Below are positions 9,691 through 19,650 of a stretch of DNA of 64,000 bases, in pieces. How positions within the stretch are numbered: the stretch's first letter is position 1; every line of letters begins with the position of its first letter. Under the pieces are notes generated by a model, which was not told where the DNA came from, made no database searches, and saw only the letters and a list, made by a program, of their open reading frames with translations. Made by a program: the position numbers and the translations under genes. This DNA is from Adiantum capillus-veneris (Eukaryota; Streptophyta; Polypodiopsida; Polypodiales; Pteridaceae). The DNA is taken from the NCBI GenBank assembly GCA_014529385.2, contig CM043955.1, positions 153,603,640 to 153,667,639 of the forward strand. Reading direction: 5' to 3'.

Positions 9691-10260
9691 ATAAGTTGAT
9701 TCAAATCTGGGTGCCAAAACATCACCGCGACAAAACAAAGGGTCAGAACATAGAGATGAGCATCTTCCAGAAAGGAACCTAACTTGAAATGGATTTGGCA
9801 GAAAAAGGAGCACTTATCTTCTCCACAAACTATAAAAACAATCAAGCAATGGAGATTTAAGTCTCAAAAGACTCCACCATGCAAACCAACCTACCAATGG
9901 TGAGAAAAATCTCGGCAACAGTCAAAAGTGCTACCAACAACTCAGGCAATCAGCATGTTGAAGCATCCTGATGGTATAATAAAAAAGAGAGCACACAAGC
10001 TACAAGATTTGCTCTTTGGAAAACAGCATCAGAAAGTCTCGACATCAGAAACCCTTCAGTTAATTACTCAAGACTCAGTTCTTGCACAACATAGTGGTTT
10101 GAATTGCATTGATCTTCAAAGCATAGTAGAGCCAACCACAACTATGCATAGACACAATTGTTCAACCCATGCACACAGTCATCTCGGAGTACGCCATCTA
10201 GGTAATTAAGGGCAATGTTTGAAGAGGGAGGAAAAAGTTCGATGTTAACGTGTGATTTTT
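9691..10260 (+). pseudogene. Family A region after the protease-like domain, decayed coding
   Basis: Colinear with 21000-21480 of the inverted copy. The 93-codon stretch at 9928-10209 (TQAISMLKHPDGIIKKRAH) and flanking pieces look like degraded coding sequence continuing the pol polyprotein. No domain recognised. Coding character fades by 10210 (GNTRPGN-like end, stop TAA). Confidence 0.45.
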
Positions 10261-11590
10261 TGCAAAATTACCTAATAATGCCCTTATAATTCATCATGAA
10301 GGAAAAATTCACTGATAATATCTTCCGAATGAGTGTAAATAGTGTATATACTATCAGAAAAGCATTAAAAAATAGTCATTTTTTGTTATTTTTCATCATT
10401 TTTCTTGATAAAGAGACTTAAAAATGGAGAAATCCAACAAAAAACAATAAAGTTGTGTTTTTTAATGGATTTTTTTAATTATTGGATCTTCACTTTACTT
10501 TTTTAGCACATTTTGTTATTTTCTTTGATTTTTTCAATAAACATGTCAAAAAGTAATAATAAATAGCAAAGGAGCTCAGATAAAAAAATGGAAGACACGG
10601 CGGTGATTAGAAAGACAAGACAGACAAGCACAAAAATTTTCAATGAAATTTGAAGATGGAAGCGGGATGACTAAATTAGGCGGCCATACCTACTTTTGCA
10701 AAATTCTTGCAGAATGAGCTACAGGAATTCGATCGGGGAAATTTTTGAGTCTAACAAAGATTTCACGGCCAAGTAGGACTAACGGGAGAATATGGGGAAA
10801 AATGGTTCGGGAAGTCTGGGTATAGATATCATAGGTAGGCTAAAACAACCTCATTTCCACTTGTCACCTTTGCAGAGAGAGCTTTTTGACCTCTTTCGCG
10901 CATACTTTCCGGAGTCTACAGTTGCTCGTTTTCAGTGTCGTCTCACACGAGATATGAGGGGTAAGTTCTTTACTCATCAAGGATCCATTTTGTATGGCCG
11001 GTAGCTAGTCTAAACACCTAGGAAAAATCCTAGAATCCAAGCAATGCACGAAGACCTACGACCAAAAACTGACCATAGCGACCTGTCAGCTCGACCAAAT
11101 CAGATGGGATTTGAATTGTAGCATTCCCTAACATAATAGAACCTTTCTATATCATCATTTGACCATTGGGCAAGGGTGGAGGGGCCCCCCAGTAGAAAAG
11201 CTAGGTGTTTGGCAGATGCTAGAATTTGGTTCTAACTCCATAGACAACTTGCCTACAAGGTTTATATACAATGTATATGATTGGTTTCGTGAAATCAACC
11301 AAGCAAAGCCATCAAAAAGTAGAAAACATTTAGAAATTACAAAGCATCAACTTCGACATACGAGGTCAAACTGACTCCAAATGAGCCAGAATTGGATGAA
11401 TTGCTTCACGGCTATGTTGCGGACAAGTCCAAAGCCTCACAAGTGACAAACCAACTCAATAGGCAATGTAGTCACAGAAATCAATGATTTTAGAGTTGAC
11501 AAAGCACAAAGTGATGCCGACAGGACCAAACTTGACCAAATTCAATTTAGGACTTGTTCTAGGTGTATAGAATGTGTTTAGGTCAAAATG
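10261..11590 (+). other. Family A spacer between pol and extra ORF, with intron/exon-like signals
   Basis: AT-rich, non-coding-looking for about 600 bp, then short blocks of coding-like sequence. It is colinear with 19650-20990 (inverted). A pyrimidine-rich tract ending TTTGCAG (10875) and a GTAAGTT donor (10961) enclose an 85-nt block; both signals survive in the inverted copy. A further coding-like block at about 11380-11470 (YEVKLTPNEPELDELLHGY) is also conserved in both copies. Confidence 0.6.
10876..10960 (+). other. Candidate internal exon of family A extra-ORF transcript
   Basis: Acceptor CACCTTTGCAG at 10865-10875 and donor GAGGG/GTAAGTT at 10960/10961. In the inverted copy the acceptor reads TTTGTAG and the donor GGGGTAAGTTC (near 20287-20380). 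The reading frame gives LFDLFRAYFPESTVARFQC. Splicing is an inference from consensus and conservation. Confidence 0.4.
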
Positions 11591-12360
11591 TTTAAGTTTT
11601 GCAAGAAAATTGTGACTGCTGTAAATAATCGTGATTATTTACTTTTGCACTATTTTTGATTGGAAATTGTATCATCACCTCACATATCATGTGTACACAA
11701 CTATTACATGCCAAAAATCAATTATGAGCCAAAATGAGCACCTATAACTTGGAGATTTGCCAAAAAATGCAAAGAAGTCTTTGCAAGCCAAATTTTGAAT
11801 TATGGACCACGTTTTTTGATCCAAATCACCTCATATCATATACACAGAGTCTATACAATGCTTAGAACCAATTTGTACCAAAAAATGTTGATTTTGGTAG
11901 AAAAGTTAATAATCGCGATTATTTACTTTCTAGCCAAAATGGGAAAATTTTGATATTTTGCCACCATACATCCAAAGAACATGATTTGTTAAGCCCACTA
12001 GCCAAGTTTGAACCAATTTGGAGCTCAAAATCTCAAATTTTCATTATATCTACTGTTTCAGAGACCTAAAGCCAAGATCTGGTACCATTTTCACCCTATG
12101 CATCCAAATGAGCCCATATTTCACTCAGAGCATGTATTTGGTATATACTTCAAGCCTACGACGCCAAGTTTGCAAAATGTTGAAAAATTTACTCAAGTGT
12201 AAATAATCGCAATTATTTACTTTGGTTGCAAATTTTTGTTTGAACTTTACAATTTTGTTCCTTGCATGTTTTTATGCATCTATGCTTGTTCAAAAATTGA
12301 TTTGAAGCAAATTGGACCAAAATTGTCAACATTTCAGACTAAAGGACACTTCAGAGAAAA
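11590..12360. repeat. ~290-bp palindrome-centred tandem repeat array, cluster 1
   Basis: Three copies of a 22-bp palindrome with core AATAATCGCGATTATT at 11621-11642, 11905-11926 and 12199-12220 (intervals 284 and 294). A second conserved word (G/C)ATCCAAAT sits about 196 bp after each palindrome (near 11817 and 12103). The rest of each unit has diverged. The inverted family A copy lacks this array at the corresponding position (19590-19650). Confidence 0.85.
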
Positions 12361-15300
12361 ATCTATGAAATCTGCTAGCTTTGACACTCTATTCACTGAA
12401 CACGAGCCATGCAAGCAGCAGAGAGGGCCAAGAAGAAGCTCAAATAGAAAGAAAGGTTGCAAGAACTACCAGCATACCAACTGGACCCAGATTTAGTCAA
12501 AACCACCAAGGCAACCTATTTCTCAAAGGAACAGCTTGAGGAGCATCACACCACCGTGTCCACTGGTAGATTCAGAGCGAGGAGGGACATCAGGTAGAGT
12601 TGCAACTCCTACCAAAATAAGTGTATGATATCGCCCAAAGCCCGTAACCAAAGATTCCAACCGACGGCTAGGACTTAGAGATTTATTTCTATGAACAAGA
12701 GCCGTGCAGAGTGGACTTCCAAAAAGCTTACGAGCTTTTGTCCACGATCAAGCTGGAAGATGGAACTGCGTAGATTGCTGACCCACAAGGGAACAAAGAT
12801 GAAGTGGTGGTCACCAAGGAAATAGTGGTAGAGGCCTTCAGATTGCCCACATAAGGAATGACAATGAGGGCAAGGGATATTAATACGGCCAGAACTTTCA
12901 CAAAAGAAACTGCCGCGGCCACCTTTGCAAGCCTTATTCACAAGCAGGTTGAAGAGCCAGCAAGGTTATACCACCAGCATTTCCATTTCCTTGCTAAGAG
13001 GCCGCCAAGGTATATAACACCAAACCATGCGGTTGCCACCACCTTCACACAAGTCTTCAAGTCAACAACCAGACAACCGGTTGACCATGCTCAATATGTC
13101 TTGACCACTTTGAAAGGAATAAAGAAAGAAGGAAAGATCACATACCTGGGTGCACCAGAGGTGTTGACAAGGATTTCATACCATTCCATAGGCATGACCG
13201 ACAACCTACCACCTGCCCCAGATCAAAACACTTGGATAGCATCAGCTCAACCATCTCCTCAAGCTACAAGATTGGCCAAGAGATCCTACAAATCTGATGA
13301 AGAATCGGCTGAAATCTCGTCAAAAAGGCACAATAGTGAGACCTCGAAGAATGAAAAAAAGAGCACCACGAGAGGAAATGAAGAGGAAAGCCGTGGCAGC
13401 ATACCAAGAAGATCCTGTTCAAAAGCAATCCCGGTTTGAAAGAGAGAAATACGCATACCAACGTAGCCGCCAAGCACAAGAAAAGGACCCAAAAAAGTGG
13501 GTGCCTAGTGGGCTCAAGGGACCAAGAACCAAGCATCACACCAAGAAGCAGGTTGAAGAACCCATTGAAGTACTAGAATGGATGTACCAAGAAGTAGAAG
13601 CTCTAAATCTGAAAGAAGCAAAAGAAGAGGCGAGAAAAGAGAAAGAGACGCAGAACAGCAAAAGAGAGCAGAGATAACCGTTGCACAAGGAGAAGCAAAA
13701 CACACTCAAGGTGATGCATCTCCCGCATCTCTTCTCCTGTCTCTGAACACCAAGATCAACCAATGCCGAGTCCACCACCATCACCAGTTAGAACCACAAC
13801 AAATGAGCCAACAAAAGAAGCAGAGCCTAAACTGGAAAAAATAGCTGAAACTACACAAGAATCTGAGCAGTAAAAAGCGGAAACAACACAACCAGTAGTT
13901 GTCTCTAATCAAGAGAAGCAAATAGAGAAAGAGCCAGAGACAAAAAAGGCAGCCGGTCAAGAAGAGGACTCTGCAAAATTTGAGCACACAAGAGAGCAAG
14001 AGGCCGAGGAAACACTCTCTACCTCCACACAGCAAGATAAGGCTGAGATACAACCCTCTACCTCAACGGAGAAAGATCAGCAACCACAAGGGCAACAACA
14101 ACAACCAGCATCCATGACACAGCTAGAGGTAAAAGAATCTGTAGAAATATCAAGACAAATAACACAAAGCAAAGATTGGCGATTGAATGATGAAGTCACC
14201 CTGCAAGTGAACAAATATGCTAAGCAAATGCAGGAGATGACAGAAAGACTTCGCTCAGCAGCACTTGGCCGTGGCACACGTGCCAAAGAGTTAGAGATGG
14301 TGATCGACGCACTCCAAGGGGAGTTATACAAAAGACTTAATGTCATCACCGATCTCCAAAGGCAAGTGCAGGAGTTGAGAGCGGAAGCTGAACAACATTA
14401 GCTCGCAAGAGATAAGCAACAGAAAGAAATGGAAGAACTGGGTAAGCTGCTTACCAAACTACTAGATGCATGCAAAGCCAAGGATGATCAGTTGACAAAG
14501 GTTACAAATGAACTTCTAACTACAACCCTATCAGCTCAAAAGATCCAACTTTAGTTAGATGTGGCCAATGCTTCTCTAGAGTACTTAGAACAAAGAATCA
14601 ATGATTAGGCGATATTCTTGCGACAAATATGAGAAAATCTAGCCATCACCTCGTTCAAGGGAGCATACGAGGTCTACACGGCGTTAGAAAAGAAAAACAA
14701 AGACCTCGAGCTAGAGCTGAAATTAGAGCATTCTCGGCGCAGAGACCTCGCCTTGATGCGGGTCCAAAGAGAAGACAAGTTGCTAAAGGAGATAGTTGAA
14801 CTCAAACGAGTCAACCAGCTATACTGAGAGAGTGAAGGACAGAAACGCAAGAAGAGGCAGGCACTTCGGAGCCACCGTAGATAGAAATCCCCTCAATATC
14901 ATTTGTTGACATGGAGACACAAGCCACAATAGAGCTGAGCGGCGAGGAAGAATTACAGGTACCCATCACAGAAGAAGACACAGTGCCCATGGTCCAGCTC
15001 TCAAAGGCTGAAGAAGATGCACTAAAAGAAAAAGTTACACTTGAGGTAGATGAGCAGTGGAAGGCAACAATGGATTGGGAGCTAAGAGTACTTCATTCTG
15101 TCAATGTCACACAACTCACTTCCAATCAAAAAAATGTGCAATGGCACCAATAATCCCTGCCCTACCCTTTGATTAAAGTTGAGTTGCTACAAGTAAAAGA
15201 AAGACTTTAACAGACATGCAAGTCGAGGGTGCAGATAAAGACCACCCAAAGTGGAGGTTGAGCTGGCTAAACAAGAACCCAAGGTACTTGATTCTGTTCA

Positions 15301-15958
15301 CGAGAGCACCTGCGGCCTTGCAAAAGGATCCCACCTTCTGTCCTATGCCAAGAGTAAGGACCCGGATAGCACATGAGACACTACTAAAGAAGTGGCCAAC
15401 TTGGCTGAATTACCCCAGATTACCTGCTCCAAAAAAGGGACCAACGACTAAAGAATACATGGTGAAAACCCTAAAGGGCACCATGTCATTCTTTCAAAGT
15501 CTACCAGATTTGTCATGTGCTATGCTATACAAAATCTAGCAAATGCTGCTCACGTGCATCGAAGTGTTCAATGAGCCAGAGCAAGCAGGCGTCCCTTGGA
15601 TGTTATTCCTCGAGTGTAACAAAGGTTTGTGCTATGATCTCAATGGCCAACCGCCCAAAGAAGTCCTTTATGGCTTCTATGCTAGATGCATGTTTCTACT
15701 TTCTCACAATATGTTGGCATTTGAGGAAGCATTCTACATGGGATTCTTCGCTTGGCGAACGAAGATATTTGTGCCATGATCAGCAATCGGACCTCAAGTT
15801 TTGTAGGCTACTCAACAGTAGAGCTGAAAAACAGAGTAACTATGAAGTTCTTGCAAGTGCCATATAAAGAACGGAAAATCAAATATCAAAAGGCTCTAGC
15901 AGCGCTTAAAAACCGCCTTGCCAGCCGCCAGCCCAAAGACTACTTTATTCCATAACGC
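12361..15958 (+). pseudogene. Family A extra ORF (env position), coiled-coil protein, + copy
   Basis: A long decayed ORF between the spacer and the 3' PPT. N-part (12500-13330): KATYFSKEQLEEHHTTV, TFTKETAAATFASLIHKQ, YHQHFHFLAKRPPRY, LTTLKGIKKEGKITYLGAPE. Middle (13400-14110): Lys/Glu/Gln-rich. Next (14114-14830): a heptad-patterned coiled coil (KYAKQMQEMTERLRS, ELEMVIDALQGEL, ITDLQRQVQELRAEAEQ). C-part (15216-15955): VPWMLFLECNKGLCYDLNG, VLYGFYARCMFLLSHNM, ending QPKDYFIP about 25 bp before the PPT. Position matches the env-like ORF of Athila-type elements, but no signal peptide or membrane segment is visible. Family not recognised. Confidence 0.65.
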
Positions 15959-15980
15959 TGTGTCAAGGGACGACACAGGC

Positions 15981-15994
15981 AAGGAGAGGGGGAA
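15981..15994 (+). other. Family A polypurine tract
   Basis: AAGGAGAGGGGGAA immediately before TGTTAGTAGC, where the LTR begins. Confidence 0.88.
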
Positions 15995-16406
15995 TGTTAG
16001 TAGCAAGCTAACACAGATACCACGGATACCATTTTTCATAGTTCTCATTGTGAAAACACTTATTATTTGATAAATCGCAAATATTATAACTCCTATTTTT
16101 TGGATAAACCTTGTAGTTGATGATCCGGGGCTACAAGCTTCCAGACTGTATCAACTTGGCCTTACCCATCTTTGGTAGAACTCCCAGATTATTAGTTTTG
16201 ACCACCAAAAACCTTGGCTAAGATATAAAAGCCAATTTTTGTAAGTTATTACAAAGTTTTGGATAATGAAATACATAGCGTGAGCTAACGGCGCTCAGTT
16301 CTCTCCTTCTCGCGCTTCCTACTCCCTCCCCGGTTGTCACATTGCATTCGCGTTTGTTGTATTGCAACCGTAGGTAAGAGCTCTACGCATTGACATAAAC
16401 ACATCA
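15995..16406 (+). repeat. Family A LTR (right end approximate)
   Basis: Starts TGTTAGTAGC after the PPT. It holds a TATA box (AGATATAAAAG, 16221-16231) and a pyrimidine-rich stretch near 16310-16340. The end is placed at ACATCA (16406) because a primer-site-like TGGCGTTGCCTG follows at 16424; an end a few bases earlier (AAACA) is possible. No second copy of this LTR is in the window. Confidence 0.75.
16221..16231 (+). promoter_or_regulatory. TATA box of family A LTR
   Basis: AGATATAAAAG about 225 bp inside the LTR, upstream of a TC-rich region, a typical U3/R boundary arrangement. Confidence 0.55.
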
Positions 16407-16423
16407 TGGTATTTTGTACCTTT

Positions 16424-16744
16424 TGGCGTTGCCTGCCCGTGGCCTAATTTCATTATAACTAAGAATTTACACTGTCGAATCAAAAAATAAGCATAGGCAG
16501 GGTATTGGGGCATCATTGCTAAGCATTTAGATGCATTCTGGGTCGAAAACGACTAGGTCAAAAATCCACTGCTGTTAATAATCACCATTTTGGCACTTGA
16601 CCGAAAGTAGGATTTGAGACCTTAAGCATGTCTGCTTAGGTCTTATAAACATGTCCTAGAAGTTTCATTACATTTGGATGTCAGTTGATGCTGCAACGGA
16701 TGTGATTTGTTTGCCGATGAGTGATTGGTTTTTAGTGACTATAG
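16424..16744 (+). other. PBS-like site and leader fragment following the LTR
   Basis: TGGCGTTGCCTGCCCG lies 18 bp beyond the LTR and resembles the tRNA primer sites of plant Athila/Tat elements. The next ~300 bp look like leader, with a degenerate copy of the palindrome half-site (TTAATAATCACC near 16575). It stops at about 16744, where homology to the inverted element begins. So the LTR at 15995 appears to serve as 3' LTR of one element and 5' LTR of a second, truncated one. Confidence 0.55.
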
Positions 16745-16900
16745 ACATTGTGTCCTTCTGTAATGGGTACCTGAAATTCTTCCTCGCCGCTCAGTTCTAT
16801 TGCGGCCTGTGTCTCCATGTCAGCAAATGATACTGAGGGTATTTCTATCTAAGGTTGCTCTGAAGTACCTGCCTCTTCTTGCGTTTATATCCTTCCTTCT

Positions 16901-17511
16901 TCAGTAGTGGTTGACTTGTTTGAGTTCAGCTATCTCCTTTAGCAACTCGTCTTCTCTTTGGACCCGCATCAAGGCTAGGTCTCTGCACTGAGACTGCTCT
17001 AATTTCAGCTCCAGCTTGAGGTCTTTATTTTTCTTTTCTAACGCCTTGTAGACCTTGTCTGTTTGCTTGATCGAGTCGAGGACTAGATTTTCTTGTATTT
17101 GCCGCAAGAATATCGTATGATCATTGATTCTTTGTTCTGAGTATTGTAGGGAAGCATTTGCCACATCTAGCTGTACCTGGATCTTTTGAGTTGATAGGGT
17201 TGTAGTTAGAAGTTCATTTGTAACTTCCCTCGGCTGATCATCCTTGGCTTTGCATGCATCTAGCAATTTGGTAAGCAACTCACCCAATTCTTCCATTTCT
17301 TTCTGTTGCTTATCTCTTGCGAGCTGATGTTGTCTAGCTTTCGCTCGCAACTCTTGCACTTGCATCTGTAGATCGGTGATGACATTAAGTTTGTCATCTA
17401 ACTCCCCTTGGAGTGCGTCAATCACCATCTCTAACTCTTTGGCCCGTGTGCAACGGCCAAGTGTTGCTGAGCGAAGTCTTTCTGTCATCTCCTGCATTTG
17501 CTTAGCATATT
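16901..17511 (-). pseudogene. Family A extra ORF, coiled-coil segment (inverted copy)
   Basis: A 198-codon open stretch (17497-16901) with continuous heptads: MTERLRSATLGRCTRAKELE, VIDALQGELDDKLNVITDLQ, EMEELGELLTKLLDACKAKD, YKALEKKNKDLKLELKLEQS, ending LLKEIAELKQVNHY. It is less damaged than the + counterpart (14220-14830), which has several stops. It would form a long parallel coiled coil. It is cut off upstream by the 17512-17761 insertion. Confidence 0.7.
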
Positions 17512-17761
17512 CCCCGGGAAGTTCACCTAATAAAAATGTAACGTATCACGTGAGTTCAACAGAAGGGTATTTAAAGTTCTTGAAACTTACAAAAATATAT
17601 ATACAAAAGGCCATTATTTTTTAAAATTTAAAAAAAAAACTTACAGATTTTAAAAGAAAAGGGTACATTATATTCCTAACAAAATTCAAAAATAAGGAGT
17701 TTTACAAACATGTCTTGAATGCACGTGATATGGTAGTTTTACACATAGTGAACCCCCCGAG
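17512..17761. mobile_element. ~250-bp MITE-like element in the extra ORF
   Basis: Absent from the equivalent position of the + copy (14215). It is flanked by GCATATT at 17505-17511 and 17762-17768 (7-bp TSD). Ends CCCCGGGAAGTTCAC and GTGAACCCCCCGAGG are imperfect inverted repeats (12/15), and inverted similarity extends to ATCACGTG on both sides. AT-rich, no ORF. Superfamily not assigned. Confidence 0.8.
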
Positions 17762-17769
17762 GCATATTC

Positions 17770-19520
17770 GTTCACTTGCAAGATGACTTCATCATTTGAT
17801 TGCCAATCTTCACTTTGTGTTATTTGTCTTGATGTTTCTACAAATTGTTTTACCTCTGGCTACGTCATGGCTGCTGGTTGCTGTTGTTGCCCTTGTGGTT
17901 GTTGTTCTTTCTCCATTGAGGTAGAGGGTTGTATCTCAGCCTTATCTTGTTGTGTTGAGTTAGAGGGTGTTTCCTCGGTCTCTTGTTCTCTTGTGTGCTC
18001 AAATTTTGTGGAGTCCTCTTCTGTAGAGCAGGACTGGCTGCCTTTTTTGTCTCTGGATATTTCTTTATTTGCTTCTCTTTATTAGAGACATCTACTACTG
18101 GTTGCGCTATTTTCTCTTTTTCTTATTGCTCAGATTCTTGTGTAGTTTCAGTTGTTTTTTCCTGTTTTAGGCTCTGCTTCTTTTGTTGGATCATTTGTTG
18201 TGGTTCTAACTGGTGATGGTGGTGGGATTGGCATTGGTTGATCTTGGTGTTCAGAGACAGGAGAAGAGATGTGGGGAGACACATCACCTTGGGACGTGTT
18301 GTGATTCTCCTTGTGCAGTGGTTATCTCTGCTCTCTTTTGCTATTCTGCTGCCTCTTTCTCTTTTCTCGCCTCTTCTTCTACTTCTTTGAGCTTTAGAGC
18401 TTCTACTTCTTGGTCCATCCGTTCCAGTACTTTAGTGGGTTCTTCAGCCTACTTCCTAGTGTGATTCTTGGTTCTTGGTCCCTTAAGTACACTAGGCACC
18501 CACTTTTTCGGGTCCTTTTCTTGTGCTTGGCGGCTGCGTTGGTATGCATGTTTCTCTCTTTCAAACCGGGCTTGCTTTTGCACAGGCTCTTCTTGGTCTG
18601 TTGCCATGGCTTTTCTCTTCATATCCTCCTATCGTGCTCTTTTTTTTTAATTATCCGATCTCTCCCTGTTGTACCTTTCCGACAAGCTTTCAGCCAATTC
18701 TTCATCAGATTTGTAGGATCTCTTAGCCGATCTTGTAGCTTGAGGAGATGGTTGAGCTGACACTATCCAAGTGTTTTGATCTGGGACAGGTGGTAGGTTG
18801 TCGGCCATGCCAATGACATGGTATGAAATCCTTGTCAACACCTCTGGTGCACCCAGGTATGTGATCTTTCCTTCTTTCTTTATTCCTTTCAAAGTGGTCA
18901 AGACATATTGAGTATGGTCAACCGGTTGCCTACTTGTTGACTTGAGGACTTGCGTGAAGGTGGTGGCAGCCGCATGGTTTGGTGTTGTATACCTTGGCGG
19001 CCTCTTAGCAAGGAAATGGAAATGCTGGTGGTATAACATTGCTAGCTCTTCAATATGTTTGTGAATAAGGTCTGCAAAGGTGGCCGCGGCGGTTTCTTTT
19101 GTGAAAGTTGCGGCTGTCTTCCTATCCCTTGCCCTCATTGTCATTCCTTCTGTGGGCAATCTGCGTGCCTCTGCCACTATTTCCTTGGTGATCACCACTT
19201 CAACTTTGTTCCCTTGTGGGTCAGAAATCTGCACAATTCCATCTTCCTTGATCATAGACAAAAGCTTGTGAGCTTTTTGGGAGTCCACTCCGCATGGATC
19301 TTGTTCATAAAAATATATGAGTCCTAGCCGTCGGTTGGCATCTTTGGTTTCGGGCTTTGTAGCGACATCATACGCTTCTTTTGGTAGGAGTTGCAACTCT
19401 ATCTGATGTCCCTCCTTGCTCTTGAATCTACCAGTGAACACTGTGGTATGATGCTCCTCAAGCTGTTCCTTTGAGAGATAGGTTGCCTTGGCGGTTTTGA
19501 TTGAATCGAGGACCAGGTAA
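17770..19520 (-). pseudogene. Family A extra ORF, N-terminal and middle parts (inverted copy)
   Basis: The 264-codon stretch 19441-18647 begins FTGRFKSKEGHQIELQLLP and includes KLLSMIKEDGIVQISDPQGN, IVAEARRLPTEGMTMRARDR, TFTKETAAATFADLIHKHIE, HFHFLAKRPPRY, QYVLTTLKGIKKEGKITYLG and SYHVIGMADNLPPVPDQNT. It reads in a different frame from the preceding KTAKATYLSKEQLEEHH (near 19480). The charged Lys/Glu/Gln-rich middle (18640-17770) is frameshifted. It parallels + 12480-14200. Unknown family; basic, soluble-looking, no membrane helix on the coding strand. Confidence 0.65.
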
Positions 19521-19589
19521 CTTTTCTTTCTAGTTTAGCTTCTTGTTGGCCCTCTTTGCTGCTTGCATGGCTCCTGTTCAGTGTATAGA

Positions 19590-19650
19590 GTGTCAACAGT
19601 CACAATTTTCTTGCAAAACGTGGTTAGTTACAGCAATCACAATTTTCTTG
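19590..19650. other. Site where the palindrome array is missing
   Basis: At the position matching + 11590-12360, the inverted copy has only two tandem copies of a ~30-bp word (AATTTTCTTGCAAAAC twice, at about 19604 and 19643) and one degenerate half-palindrome (GTTAGTTACAGC). Flanks on both sides are colinear with the + copy. Confidence 0.75.

Larger units (their letters stand above)
1..16406 (+). mobile_element. Family A Ty3/gypsy retrotransposon, + copy (5' part outside window)
   Basis: A decayed gypsy element that enters the window inside RT and ends with a polypurine tract and 3' LTR. Order: RT, RNH, IN zinc module 1, (Copia-1 insertion 1846-7431), IN zinc module 2, IN core, IN C-terminus, retropepsin-like domain, non-coding spacer with a palindromic repeat array, coiled-coil extra ORF, PPT, LTR. 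The same order in inverted orientation occurs at 16745-28143, which lets insertions and deletions in each copy be recognised. Many stops and frameshifts. Lineage not certain: the pol order RT-RNH-IN is gypsy, and an extra 3' ORF is known in Athila/Tat-type elements, but a protease after IN is not the usual plan. Confidence 0.85.

Noticed and set aside
11590-12360. Regularly spaced palindromes as a CRISPR-like array
   Set aside because: Spacing ~290 bp, only three repeats, plant retrotransposon context; not a CRISPR.
13264-14053. Hydrophobic minus-strand ORFs opposite the extra ORF, looking like membrane proteins
   Set aside because: Antisense of Lys/Glu/Gln-rich coding sequence produces Phe/Leu/Cys-rich frames; the sense strand is conserved between copies.
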